Source: Asparagopsis taxiformis (taxonomy: Eukaryota; Rhodophyta; Florideophyceae; Bonnemaisoniales; Bonnemaisoniaceae). Taken from it: DNA of 64,000 nt. Location: the NCBI GenBank assembly GCA_030407315.1, contig JALQPE010000059.1, positions 124,001 through 188,000 on the forward strand, written 5' to 3'. How positions within the stretch are numbered: position 1 is the first letter of the stretch; the number at the start of each line of letters is the position of its first letter. This document shows, piece by piece, positions 10,307 to 20,207 of the stretch. Below the pieces are notes generated by a model. The model was given only the letters and a program-made list of their open reading frames with translations. It did no database searches and was not told the origin of the DNA. Both the position numbers and the translations under genes were made by a program.

Positions 10307-12262
10307 ATGGCATCACGTCATCGCAGTCTGCGAACCGAATTGGCAGCTCTGCTCGGCGTTGATCAGTACACCCTCGACGATGTATCTGGTGAAATCCCGC
10401 CGCCGCCCGAATCGCTATCGAATCATCTATCCTCGCTCATCGCCAAGGGCATCGTGCACGATGAAGATGCTCGCACAGTTTATGAATACTTGCCAATTAT
10501 CATGCTCCGCATCTTTGGATACAGCACCGGTCACGGCTGGCTCGAAACGGCTGCCGAACTCCAGTCCAGGGATCGTGAGGCATTGCTCCGCATCGTTATT
10601 CCCGACGGCCCGCTGCATGCATTTTGCAGAAAGTATTCGCCGCAAAGGTCGGCTGAAATTAACGTGAGCGCCGATATGCGTTTCGAGTTCTCTAGGGACA
10701 ATTTACCGCAGTCAACCGATGCGGCACTCTCATCCCCTGTCACAACTTGTATTCAACGGAACATGCGGAATGGACAGTCTTTTCTCGCACCATTGTTGGC
10801 TTCGTCGCTTCGAAATGCAAAAGACTATGTCTTATTATTGTCCCCAATTGATTATTTCTATGCATGTATGGTCGCTTCACCTACACAGAAATTAACTGTC
10901 CAGCCAGGTTCATTGCCGCCTGGTGCAAAGCGTCCGAAGCGTTCAACATCATTACCATCGACACGGGCATTGTACAACCAGATTATTGGACGGTACGCAG
11001 CATCGTTCAAAGGTACCGATGCAATTTCGAATGATGATGCATTCATTGCTGCATGCATTGACTTTCTATTTGTGCCTTGGGCATCTAGTAGCCCATCCAC
11101 TGGTCTGCCGATTTGCTCCACGGGCGTTGCTGATGCCGTGGGAAGCATCCTGCTAGCATTGGTCCCAGCAGCACCCTCATCTCTGGACCTTGAAAGCGCA
11201 TCATCGGCCGCAAGCATTCCAAGTTACATTGATTGGAACATGCAAACAAACACATCAGCTGTATATCGCGCGGTAGAGACTATGCTTGAGAGCGTCTTTA
11301 CCAACTACGATGCGAATGCTCCACCAGGTACATTGATTTCGTATATCCGCGTCCTGGCATTATATATTGCTCCCTGGAGATCGTCAATCCAGTCTGCCCT
11401 GAGAAAGGCATTGTACCCTAAACCGAGACCGCAAAGCTCAATATCATCCAAGTCACCCTCGATTGCCGCCATAACTTCGACGCTGTCTTCCATCAATGCG
11501 CACCTTGGCGCCGCATCTACTGGCTCTCCGGGAAACGCTTCATTAGTGAAAGAGTCACAATGGAAGGCCGATTTGCGAGCTAGGCAGCAAGTTGTGGACG
11601 AGGAACTGCTGCGTCTTGCAGTCGTCCGAGCCGCCAATCACAGACTCGCATCAACTGCAGATGGAAGTAGAGTTCTAAGTCTGCTCGCTGAGGCTGTGCA
11701 GATGGCTCATCTGCAGGGTCGTTTCGGGTTGGGGGATGCGGATCAGGACAGGGCGGAGGAAATTCGAAATTGCCTATTTGCTCTTCGCGATCAAAAGATT
11801 GAGATGGAACGACGTAGTAGCCATCGCGAACGCAACTATATCAGTGTATTTTCGAGCGGTCTCGGGGTGCGGCTTGATAATGGAATGTTTAGTGGAATGG
11901 CGGACATTGTAGGAGTGTCTGGTGCGAACGGTGTTGCAGGTGTAGTTGGTTTGGTGTCTCGGTCCGGTGCCAAGTGCAATTCAGGTTCGAAACAGAGACT
12001 GCGGGAGCGACGAGCAATTGCGCTGCAGGGTAGGGACCAGCATGACGTGCCGTTCCTTGGTAATGTTTGGGACCGACCAATTGCTCACGGGGAAAATGAA
12101 ATGTTGGTGCTTTCTTCGTATTGGTTGGCTTTACGACTGGAACCTATTGTCGGGTTTGTGCCGGACATTCGATTTCTTGGCAGTTATTGGGTGTGGTTCA
12201 TGATCGTGAGTCTGCTGGTTGTCGTTGTCAGCGCCAGGGCGTTGGTTGAGGGTGCAAAGTAA
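10307..12262 (+). CDS. SMPD4-like protein (neutral sphingomyelinase 3 family), tail-anchored
   Basis: A 651-aa protein from the ATG at 10307 (MASRHRSLRTELAALL); the frame is open to 10220 but the extension is not protein-like. It is helical with conserved-looking aromatic patches: SPIDYFYACMV resembles the SMPD4 region around 'PFEYY', and ISYIRVLALYIAPWRSS resembles the SMPD4 'W..Y..PWR' region. A single hydrophobic C-terminal segment (SYWVWFMIVSLLVVVVSA) suggests a tail anchor in the ER or nuclear envelope, as in SMPD4. The assignment is from remote motif recall only. If correct, the role would be in ER/nuclear-envelope sphingolipid homeostasis. An AATAAA polyadenylation-like signal follows at about 12278. 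Confidence 0.5.
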   Translation: MASRHRSLRTELAALLGVDQYTLDDVSGEIPPPPESLSNHLSSLIAKGIVHDEDARTVYEYLPIIMLRIFGYSTGHGWLETAAELQSRDREALLRIVIPDGPLHAFCRKYSPQRSAEINVSADMRFEFSRDNLPQSTDAALSSPVTTCIQRNMRNGQSFLAPLLASSLRNAKDYVLLLSPIDYFYACMVASPTQKLTVQPGSLPPGAKRPKRSTSLPSTRALYNQIIGRYAASFKGTDAISNDDAFIAACIDFLFVPWASSSPSTGLPICSTGVADAVGSILLALVPAAPSSLDLESASSAASIPSYIDWNMQTNTSAVYRAVETMLESVFTNYDANAPPGTLISYIRVLALYIAPWRSSIQSALRKALYPKPRPQSSISSKSPSIAAITSTLSSINAHLGAASTGSPGNASLVKESQWKADLRARQQVVDEELLRLAVVRAANHRLASTADGSRVLSLLAEAVQMAHLQGRFGLGDADQDRAEEIRNCLFALRDQKIEMERRSSHRERNYISVFSSGLGVRLDNGMFSGMADIVGVSGANGVAGVVGLVSRSGAKCNSGSKQRLRERRAIALQGRDQHDVPFLGNVWDRPIAHGENEMLVLSSYWLALRLEPIVGFVPDIRFLGSYWVWFMIVSLLVVVVSARALVEGAK

Positions 12263-12852
12263 CTTTAGAAGCAAGAAATAAAGTCGGTCTAACACGAGTA
12301 GGAAATAGAAAAATTCGCACTAGTCTTTAACACAGTAGCTATGGGAAGAAGAGTACTATGTAATGACCATGAAGTGAGGCTTTGGCCTGACGGTCCGTCA
12401 GACCAGCATATATTTGCACATACAGCTTACACTATTCTATCAGAAGCATATTTGCATCAATCTGGAAAGACGGCGGTCATTCTCGGGAACATGTAGATTA
12501 CAGGAAGCCTCAGAGCCAAAAACTAAACAAGACGTAAACACATTACATCACAATGGCAGCACATGAAACATGCACAAGACTAGAGCAAGCCTTGCATAAC
12601 AGGTTACGGTCGGTCGTCAACTTTGATAGTCAATTCACTGTAATATCGACAGTGGTAGTGAAACTGCGTTGGAGTGCAATCACGTGCAATGACAAAGTAG
12701 GCAGCGAGTCGTATGGGGATGGGTGTAGGAGGAGCAGCATACGGACAGAATGGATGAAGAGCTGTCATCGAGGGGTGATGAACTAGAAAGCAGAGCGACG
12801 AATAACACGAAAGGCTGTAGTGTCACGTGATGAACAAGTAGTAGAGCGAATA
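12263..12852. other. Intergenic between convergent genes
   Basis: About 590 bases between the stops of the SMPD4-like gene and the E2 gene. An AATAAAG signal near 12277 fits the 3' end of the former. No gene, repeat or RNA structure is recognised. Confidence 0.4.
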
Positions 12853-13322
12853 TCAACACTCAACGCTTTTGGCAGCGCACCTGCGTATCTTCTTCTTATA
12901 GGCATTCCTATCTGCATTGTACAACTGGGCAGCCTCTGGATTTGCCGGACTGGATGGGTTGGGGTCTGTCAGCAAGGACTGAATGGATGTGAGGATGGTG
13001 TTAACAGTGTAGATTGGGGACCATTTGTCCTGAATGATGTCAAGGCAGAGGGTACCATCTGTGTAGACGTTTGGATGGAACATTTCGGCGGTGAAGCGAA
13101 CTCGGGGAGGCTTTTCCGGGTACTGTTCATTGAAGGTGAGCCGTAAGCTGTACACGCCGCCTTCCCAGGGCGTTTCGGGGGGACCGAAGATAGTCGCGCC
13201 CCAAACGAAAAGGTTTTCCTCACTAAGAGGGCTAGCGGAGCAGCCCTCTGGCGGTTCTGACGCATCAACTTGAGGTCGGTCATGAGCCGAAGTCGTGCGG
13301 CCGATAGAGAGGACTGTGCCAT
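12853..13322 (-). CDS. RAD6-type ubiquitin-conjugating enzyme E2, with one-base frameshift
   Basis: The reading starts at the ATG at 13322 (MAQSSLSAARLRLMTD; a further in-frame ATG lies at 13364) and runs to about 13254, then continues one frame away to the stop at 12853. On both sides the match to RAD6/UBE2A is continuous: helix 1, then PPEG, the FGPPETPWEGG loop, YPEKPP, FHPNVYTDG, the active-site Cys in GTLCLDI, and LLTDPNPSSPAN. Compared with the family, exactly one base is missing in the C run before the PPEG codons (near 13250-13256). The result would be about 156 aa, a normal E2 length. It is either a sequencing or assembly error, or a recent null allele; an intron does not explain it because no residue is missing. 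RAD6 ubiquitinates PCNA and histone H2B. Confidence 0.8.
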
Positions 13323-13364
13323 CTTTCCGTCCCTCTTTCGCTTCCGACTTGCAGACGGCGGCAC

Positions 13365-14129
13365 GGACGACGCCAGTTTATCCTGTGGGAGGGCTGGCGG
13401 GCAACTGCGGTGGAGGGGGCAATGTAAGAGTTGTTACTATAAGGGCGGATGGAGGACGGTGAACGGGTGGATGAATACGTACGTGGTGGTGCGTGGGCAC
13501 GGACGGGTCGCGCGCGTCAAATACGAGTTGCGGGGCGCGGACGACTGAGAAACGAATGTCGTGCAGCGCTGGCGGTAGATGTAGCGCGATGAGGCGTGTG
13601 CAACGATGCGCAACAATTAGCTCGCGACAGGTGCGTTGGTGCGAGTCGCCACGAAATGAAATGCACTGGTTGCGATTGGATTTAGTCAACCAAGTTGCTG
13701 CTACCCTTCCTTCTGGCCTCCACGCACTGTAGCATACCCTTGTTTGCGAATATCCATTCCATCCAATCAGCGCGTGCCATGCGGCCACTTCTGCCTTCTA
13801 GAACATCCCCACGTGCACACATTACCCCCGTGTCCACGTTTTCTACACTCTGCATCCAATACACTGATGGCACCGTTTTCTGCACTATTTCTGTGTGTAT
13901 GGCGTTGTCCAATCAAATTGCTCAAATCATGTACATGATCTGCAAGTTTCCAAAATTCGCGATAATCTCCGCCCCGATGCACCACGCATTCAACATCTAT
14001 TGTCAACTCAATTCACAAATGCCACCGGTTCAATACAACGCGACTCTCCACATTCCGTCGTCGCTGTTTTAACGCACTCCATCGACACAACTCTTCCCAC
14101 TCACCGTCAGCACTCAATCCAATCCCAAA
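13365..14129. other. Intergenic, divergent promoter region
   Basis: About 765 bases between the E2 (-) and argininosuccinate synthase (+). Open frames on both strands are present but none has recognisable protein character. No repeat or RNA gene is seen. Confidence 0.4.
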
Positions 14130-15443
14130 ATGTCGAGCAAGGGCAAGGTCGTGCTTGCTTATTCAGGTGGTCTCGATACCTCTGTGATCCTCAAGTGGTT
14201 GCAAGACGAAGGCTATGACGTGATCTGCTACATTGCCGATGTCGGTCAGGATGACGACTTTGAAGCGGCTCGCAAAAAGGCCATTTCCCTCGGCGCAGCA
14301 AAGGTCTTTGTCGAGGATCTGAAAAAAGAATTTGTCACAGATTTCATCTTTCCCGCCGTTCAGGCCAATGCCATCTACGAGAACCGCTATCTACTCGGCA
14401 CCAGTCTGGCCCGCCCGTGCATCGCGCGCCGACAGATTGAGATTGCACTTCGTGAAGGTGCACAGTATGTGTCGCACGGCGCGACCGGTAAGGGCAATGA
14501 TCAGGTGCGATTCGAGCTCACATACTATGCGATCGCGCCCACTATCAAGGTAATTGCGCCGTGGAGAGATGACGTCTTTCTGAACAAGTTTAAGGGACGT
14601 ACTGATTTACTCGAGTACGGTCGTCTGAAGGGAATCGAAATGCCGTCTGGTGAGAAGCCACCTTATTCTATGGATGATAATATCATGCATATCAGCTATG
14701 AGAGCGGTAATTTGGAAGATCCGCAGGACCCACCTGTAGAGGAGATGTATCTCAAAACGGCTAAGATGGACCAGTGGCTCGACAAGCCTGAAACGATCCG
14801 CATTGAATTCCGTGATGGTATTCCTATCTCGGCAGCGATGAAGGGAAGTGATGAAAAGATTACAGATCCGCTCAAGATGTATATTTGGTTGAATGAAGTC
14901 GCGAAGCGCCATGGAATCGGTAGGATAGACATTGTTGAGAATCGATTCGTCGGAATCAAGTCGCGAGGTGTGTACGAGACCCCAGCTGCAACTATTTTGC
15001 GCTGTGCGCATCTGGATATCGAGGGCATTGCCATGGATCGGGAAGTGATGCGCTTGAGGGATATGCTGTCGCCCAAGTTTGCTGAACTAGTGTATAACGG
15101 ATTCTGGTTTGCGCCTGAAACAGACTTTTTGCTTGCGTCAATTGCCAAGAGTCAAGAACTGGTTGACGGTTGGGTTGATGTACTGTGCTACAAGGGCGCC
15201 ACTATGGCTGTTGCTCGCTTCTCACCAAACTCTTTGTATGATGAGAATATTGCGAGTATGGAGACGGTAGAGGGATATTCTCCGGCCGATGCAGGAGGTT
15301 TTATCAGGATCAACTCAATTCGTCTGAGGGCTCACCGTGAAATCTTGATGAACACTCCGCCAGATCGTCTCAGCTCGTTTAGTAAGAAAGCACGGGCCTT
15401 GAGCGGAACGTACGAAGCTATCAGTAATTCTAAGGCTGAGTAA
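14130..15443 (+). CDS. ASS1: Argininosuccinate synthase
   Basis: A complete single-exon protein of 437 aa. The N-terminal PP-loop AYSGGLDTS (residues 10-18) binds ATP. HGATGKGNDQVRFE holds the conserved citrulline/aspartate contact region, and ARPCIARRQ is also typical. It condenses citrulline and aspartate with ATP to give argininosuccinate, the penultimate step of arginine synthesis. There is no N-terminal extension before MSSKGKVVLAYSGG, so no organelle targeting is evident. Length is close to the longer bacterial/eukaryotic forms. Confidence 0.97.
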   Translation: MSSKGKVVLAYSGGLDTSVILKWLQDEGYDVICYIADVGQDDDFEAARKKAISLGAAKVFVEDLKKEFVTDFIFPAVQANAIYENRYLLGTSLARPCIARRQIEIALREGAQYVSHGATGKGNDQVRFELTYYAIAPTIKVIAPWRDDVFLNKFKGRTDLLEYGRLKGIEMPSGEKPPYSMDDNIMHISYESGNLEDPQDPPVEEMYLKTAKMDQWLDKPETIRIEFRDGIPISAAMKGSDEKITDPLKMYIWLNEVAKRHGIGRIDIVENRFVGIKSRGVYETPAATILRCAHLDIEGIAMDREVMRLRDMLSPKFAELVYNGFWFAPETDFLLASIAKSQELVDGWVDVLCYKGATMAVARFSPNSLYDENIASMETVEGYSPADAGGFIRINSIRLRAHREILMNTPPDRLSSFSKKARALSGTYEAISNSKAE

Positions 15444-15670
15444 AACTGCACTGCTAACTGCTGGTCTCCCGGTTGTATTCCAGTGCTCGATAGTTAACTG
15501 CGATCACTTTTATCGATCAGCTTACAGAGTCAGATTGTTCTCCCAGGCCAATTTCAAATCCTACCAGACGAAAATATCGAAAAAATTGCTACACAACTGA
15601 CGTCAACAAAGATCACCAGCACATCCACGAGTGTCAAACACCGCGCACACCGCCACCCATCTCCAGAACC

Positions 15671-16698
15671 ATGTCCATGCCGCCACTACCACTCGCGAAT
15701 GCTTCCGACATCGTCCGCGCCTCTACCAAGGACGAAGAATACATAACACTCCTCGAGACCTCCCTGCGTGAAATCTTCATCTCCTCACTTTCAAATGCGC
15801 TCGTTTCATCGCCAGTGACGGACCGTCTCGTCGGCACTGCGGCGCGACTGATGTACTACCTATCGTCACTCCGCAACGCCATTCCCACCACGCCAGGCGA
15901 AGAATACTCCGCCATAATCCCAGTGCGGCTGTCCGCGCACGCGACGCAAATCCCGTCCAGACGCCTTCTGGCGCTGCTGTGTTTGGCGCAGAGTCTCGGC
16001 CGCGAGGACGTGCACGATGTGTTTCGCATTGTTTGGCGAATGTTTCAGACTGGACGCGGACGCTTCCCGTCGCACACGCTGCGCGAATTGTTGGGCTTTA
16101 TTCAACGCGTGCATCTGGCAGCGTTCTATCTGTTCGGACGCTTCTACTCGCTACCCAACCGACTGGTCGATGTGAGATACTTGCGCGTCGCGCCCGAACA
16201 GCACGCAGGCGTTGGCGTCTCCAGAAACGGGCTGTTTGTGCTCGGCGTCGCGCTGTCCGTCCAGATTGGTATGGACTTTGTGCGCACGCTGCGTAGGGCG
16301 ATGGGACGCGCGCGACGCCAGCCGCGCGCGCCGACAGATGCCGGGCTTTTGGGTGGGTTGATGCGTGTCGTGGCGTGCGCGACGGAGCAGTGCGTCGCGA
16401 CCCAGGATGATAAGGAGAGCGAGGGGGAGGATGGGGTCGGGAAGAAATGTATTCTGTGCTTGGGCGTGATGAAGAATGCTACTGTTACATCGTGTGGTCA
16501 TGTGTTCTGTTGGGATTGTATTTATGGATGGTGTTTATCAAAGGTAGGTTTGATGTTTTGCATGCGGTATGGATTGGGGCGGTCGGAGCGAGTCACTAAC
16601 TGGTTTTGAGGTGTGTGTTTGTTTGCGAGCAGGAAATGTGTCCGCTGTGTCGGCAGCAAGTTGAGTTGAAAAAGTTAGTTTGTCTGTACAACTATTAG
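15671..16698 (+). CDS. PEX10: Peroxisomal RING E3 ligase PEX10, two exons
   Basis: Exon 1 is 15671-16543 and exon 2 is 16633-16698; the 89-nt intron begins GTAGGT, ends GCAG and is phase 0. The product is 312 aa. The C-terminal C3HC4 RING is only complete after splicing: CILC, CGHVFCWDC and WCLSK joined to EMCPLCRQQ. The CWDCIYGWC spacing and the very short tail after the RING are typical of PEX10. The N-terminal two thirds is the helical membrane domain that forms the retrotranslocation channel with PEX2 and PEX12. Function by family: ubiquitination of the PTS1 receptor PEX5 at the peroxisome membrane. Confidence 0.88.
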
Positions 16699-16883
16699 CG
16701 GCTGTAATTTTATGTGTAATGTACAGGAATGAATATTCAGTCGGCGTGGCCACACGAAAACGAATGTGTACGGTACACCTGTAACAACCACAAGCGCGGC
16801 GCATAAGTTGCAGCATCGTATCTAATTGCAATGACGAAAGCATCTGCCATGCCGAGACCACGACCTCAACATCCACGAGCACG

Positions 16884-17603
16884 ATGAGCATGACAGGATT
16901 CCTGCGACCGCTTGTGCCGCAATTGCGCACGCTGGGTCGGCAGTTGAAATGCGCGCAGCAGACATCACCGATGGCGACACTGGACAGACCCGACAAAGCG
17001 TCGAAACGAGGCGCAGCGCAGTCGTCAACGGGGCAGTTTGAAATCGTGCAACAAAAGGCGATTTTCAAACGATACCAAACGGTGTTCCAACGCGACATCC
17101 GTTATCCCAGCGGACAAGTCGTGAGCTACGACGTGCTCGGGAATGAAAAGAGCGATTTCACTAGCGTGTTTGTGTTCCCATTCGACAGTCGCACGAAAAC
17201 AGCGACCATGATTCGCGAGTACAGTCCCGGACGCAATGCGGAGCAAATGGGCTTTGTCGCGGGCATGTTTGAGGGCGATAAACACGGCACGATTGAAGAG
17301 GCGGCGCGGGCGGAATTATCCGAGGAGGCGCAATTACGCGGCGGCGATTTGGTGCGTTTGACGCATTTCGACGGCATTAGCGCGGACAAGTACAGTTTGA
17401 ACGAGTTTCATTTCTTCCTTGCAATTGATTGTGTCGGCGACGAAGAGCCGGGACCGTTGGACGAGGAGGAATGGATTACGATTGTCGGCGGTGTGCAGCT
17501 GGAACGCGTTCGACGCATGGTCAACGAAGGCCGACTCAACACTCCCAATTCGTTACTCGCCATGCTGGCATTAGACCGTCTGTCTCGAATGGGATTCATG
17601 TGA
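16884..17603 (+). CDS. Nudix hydrolase, ADP-sugar pyrophosphatase type
   Basis: A 239-aa protein with a Nudix box at about residues 127-150 (GMFEGDKHGTIEEAARAEL, then SEEAQ). The preceding segment TATMIREYSPGRNAEQMGFVAG resembles the ADP-ribose/ADP-glucose pyrophosphatase subfamily. The Arg of the canonical REUXEE is replaced by Ala (AELSEE), while the metal-binding glutamates are kept. The N-terminal 50 residues are rich in Arg, Leu, Ser and Thr and low in acidic residues, which could be an organelle-targeting sequence; internal ATGs (residue 30) would give a cytosolic form. Substrate is uncertain. Confidence 0.8.
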   Translation: MSMTGFLRPLVPQLRTLGRQLKCAQQTSPMATLDRPDKASKRGAAQSSTGQFEIVQQKAIFKRYQTVFQRDIRYPSGQVVSYDVLGNEKSDFTSVFVFPFDSRTKTATMIREYSPGRNAEQMGFVAGMFEGDKHGTIEEAARAELSEEAQLRGGDLVRLTHFDGISADKYSLNEFHFFLAIDCVGDEEPGPLDEEEWITIVGGVQLERVRRMVNEGRLNTPNSLLAMLALDRLSRMGFM

Positions 17604-17975
17604 CGTATGATAGTACTGTAATGCAAAATATTTTGGCGCCAGTTGTAAATCACAAACCAATTATCACAGGCCAAGTGTATGGGCTGCAAAAAGTATGCAA
17701 TCGGCAAACGCAACGGCCCGTTACAAATGTTTCAAACTGGTCAATCGGGATACGATTTCAATCCACAAACGTGCGCCTCGTCGCAACGCGTCAAGCGCGC
17801 GACTGTCGCGTCGCTCTCTCACTCACTTGTCTCTCTCCTCCCTCGCCGGCCCGGCCCGTCGCTGCCCCATCCCCGACACAAAGCACCTGCGAGCGACGAC
17901 GCATCAGTACGCAAACCACACGCATCCCACCCGTCCATCCGTGCCAGCCGCAGTGCGCCCACGACACACCACCAA
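17604..17975. other. Intergenic / 5' leader
   Basis: About 370 bases upstream of the KEN-box protein. The same frame is open back to 17679, but the upstream part is basic, Ser/Pro-rich leader-like sequence. Confidence 0.35.
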
Positions 17976-18371
17976 ATGAGCGTGTTCCAAATCTTGCCGG
18001 ACGCGCCATCCTCGCCATCCGCCGCGTCCACATCGGCGCCATCCACGCCACCATCCACACCACCGCCACAGTCGCCATCGCTATCCGCGGCGCCATACCA
18101 CCCCGACGCCAACAAGGAAAACGAGCCGCCGCACGCCAATCGGTCCGCGCCGCTCAGCCCGCAACTCGCGCTGGCCAAGCGCAGTTTCAAGCGAAAATCG
18201 CCGCGCAAATCGCCCAATCTGCAGCGTGTACCCCTGCAAGATATCACCGCCATTGTCGCACGACCCGTGCGGCCGCATCGACCCGCGCGTCTCGCTTTGC
18301 GGCTCGTCACGCCCGCCGCGTTGCAGCCGCGCAAACTCGCCAAGACAGGCTGTGCCATCCTCATGCGCTAG
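17976..18371 (+). CDS. Small disordered KEN-box protein, candidate cell-cycle regulator
   Basis: A 131-aa protein from MSVFQILPD. The first half is Ser/Pro/Ala-rich with many SP and TP dipeptides. The centre has a KEN box (DANKENEPPH), followed by APLSPQ, a basic KRKSPRKSP with CDK-like sites, and then RVPLQDITAIV. A KEN box with nearby S/T-P-x-K sites is a common layout for APC/C substrates such as securin, sororin and mitotic inhibitors. No domain is present and no orthologue is recognised. Overlapping open frames on the minus strand (17819-18364, 18081-18662) are probably GC-driven shadows. An AATAAA-type signal at about 18423 supports this strand. Confidence 0.5.
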   Translation: MSVFQILPDAPSSPSAASTSAPSTPPSTPPPQSPSLSAAPYHPDANKENEPPHANRSAPLSPQLALAKRSFKRKSPRKSPNLQRVPLQDITAIVARPVRPHRPARLALRLVTPAALQPRKLAKTGCAILMR

Positions 18372-19051
18372 ATGTGCGCGTCGCGCGCCTTTGCAATCCT
18401 CCCGATGTCGTGTAGCCTCGAGTAAATAAACTTGTTTGTGCATCGTCTTGTTGGCGGCTGCATGTCGCTTGTTTTTTTTCATATCACGCGCCTGGGTGGA
18501 ACGCGCATAATCGTCCGTGTCTTTGTTTTTTCCATCGACGATTCGCGTCGCGTCGCGTTGCGTCGCGTCGCATTGCGTCGTATCGTATCGCATCGCATCT
18601 CGCGACGGACGGTTGGCGCGACGCGGATGATGCGTGCGTGTGCCGTTGCGCCAGCGCATCACGGCTCGGGCTGGTGCGATGATGCGCTGTGTGGCGTCGA
18701 TCTCTGGTCAGCGTTGGTCGGTTGGACGGCGCTGGACGCCACGGTGAATCGGAGACGTCCCATGACACGCTCGCTTAATGAAACGGCATGTGGATGCGCG
18801 TGGCATCGACTTGTGTACGCGTAATACATTGCGTCTCATTGGACTTACGGTTTGGTAACATTGGCGGTTCATACGCGACGCGCGTGTTTGGTTGATGGCA
18901 TCAATTACAAGCTGGCTTGCAATTAAAACAATCTATCCTACCGTATTCCGTTTCTGTACGTTAACGACCTTTTGTCTCCCTCGCTTACATACATCCCAAT
19001 CGTATCCACACTTGCGCTCGTCCTCATGGCGCTTCCCCTCCGTCACAACTC
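18372..19051. other. Intergenic with degenerate pentamer repeat
   Basis: About 680 bases. It contains an AATAAA-like 3' signal for the preceding gene, the repeat at 18543-18606, and the promoter of the methyltransferase gene. No gene is recognised. Confidence 0.4.
18543..18606. repeat. Degenerate 5-bp tandem repeat (CGTCG/CATCG type)
   Basis: About 13 imperfect units of a pentamer (CGTCG, CGTTG, CATTG, TATCG, CATCG). On the other strand this is a GATGC/GACGC-like repeat, the same motif as at 51391-51410. Confidence 0.7.
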
Positions 19052-20188
19052 ATGGACTCTTCCACCCCCGCCCGCGTCGACGATTCCACAATGCCCAATT
19101 TGGACATCACCAAGGTCGAGCAATTCGGCTCCCGCATGCTCAATCTCCTCAATCATGGCGCCATCACCCTCATGATCTCCATCGGTTACAAGACCAATCT
19201 ATTCGAAACCATGGCCAATCGCTCCGCCGTAACCAGTGCCCAGCTCGCCAAGGCAGCCAATCTCAACGAGAGATACGTTCGCGAATGGCTCGCCGCCATG
19301 TATGTGGGCGGTGTCATCACCATCGACGACGACTCCAAGAGCCCACACGCTCAAACCAAGTACTTTCTACCCCCGGAAAACGCTGCCTTTCTCACCTGGG
19401 GAAGAGGTCCCGAAAACGTGGCCGTCCTCTCCCAGTACATCTCCGTCCTCTCCTCGTTAGAGGCTAGAACAGTCGAGTGCTTCCGCGACGGCACCGGTAT
19501 CCCGCCCAAGCATTTCGGTGAACTCAAATCCATCATGGCCGCAGATGCCGCACAGACCGTCGCCTCGGCGCTCGTTCATTGGATTCTACCGTTGGGTCCA
19601 CCCTCGATTACGGCAGACCTCAAGAGTGGAATCGATGTGTTGGACATCGAGTGCGGCTCCGGCGTCAACCTCATCACCTTGGCCAAGGAATATCCAATGA
19701 GTTGGTTCACTGGGTACAATTCGGACATTTCCAGCATTGCAAAAGCTAAAGCTGCTGCTGAACAGCAGAAATTGAGAAATGTTCGCTTCAAATGTATGGA
19801 GATCAGTGAGGCTTCAGAAGAATCCTCCTATGACCTCATTACTTGCTTCGGCGGTTTGATAGAAACTGGCGATGTGAGAAACGTCGTCAAACGGGTCTAT
19901 CGATCGCTTCGAAGAGGGGGAACCTTTTTGTTACAAGAAGTTGCTGCTAGTAGTGATGCCAAAGCCAATTGTGCACATCCGGCCGGTCCGCTGCTATACG
20001 CTATTTCAGTCATGTTCTCTGTACCGGCTACTATATACAAAACAGGTGATGATGATGCTGCTGTTGGTCTCATGTGGGGCAATGATACCGCTCTCGCACT
20101 TCTCACAGAAACCGGTTTCAGCTGTGATGGACCTCGTCAACTGCGAGACGATCACTGCAACGTCTTCTTCTTCTGCTCCCGAGAGTGA
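19052..20188 (+). CDS. SAM-dependent methyltransferase with N-terminal winged helix (Rv2258c-like)
   Basis: A single-exon protein of 378 aa. Residues about 20-105 form a winged-helix-like domain (VTSAQLAKAANLNERYVREW). This arrangement of winged helix plus class I methyltransferase is that of the Rv2258c family and its animal/algal homologues. The methyltransferase motif I is VLDIECGSGVNLI, where the usual acidic-Gly-xGxG is changed to E-C-G-S-G. SYDLITCFGG is motif IV-like and RSLRRGGTFLLQE is motif post-VI-like. Substrate is unknown. An alternative start is the ATG for MPNLDITK, 13 codons further on. Confidence 0.8.
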   Translation: MDSSTPARVDDSTMPNLDITKVEQFGSRMLNLLNHGAITLMISIGYKTNLFETMANRSAVTSAQLAKAANLNERYVREWLAAMYVGGVITIDDDSKSPHAQTKYFLPPENAAFLTWGRGPENVAVLSQYISVLSSLEARTVECFRDGTGIPPKHFGELKSIMAADAAQTVASALVHWILPLGPPSITADLKSGIDVLDIECGSGVNLITLAKEYPMSWFTGYNSDISSIAKAKAAAEQQKLRNVRFKCMEISEASEESSYDLITCFGGLIETGDVRNVVKRVYRSLRRGGTFLLQEVAASSDAKANCAHPAGPLLYAISVMFSVPATIYKTGDDDAAVGLMWGNDTALALLTETGFSCDGPRQLRDDHCNVFFFCSRE

Positions 20189-20207
20189 TCGATCACTCAT
20201 CTTTGTA

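Noticed and set aside
12853..13364. Intron explaining the frame change in the E2 gene
   Set aside because: The two frames abut exactly at the family's continuous alignment, so removing any sequence would delete conserved residues.
17819..18662. Long minus-strand frames of 181 and 193 aa
   Set aside because: Overlap each other and the KEN-box protein; Arg/Gly-rich composition follows from GC-rich antisense sequence.
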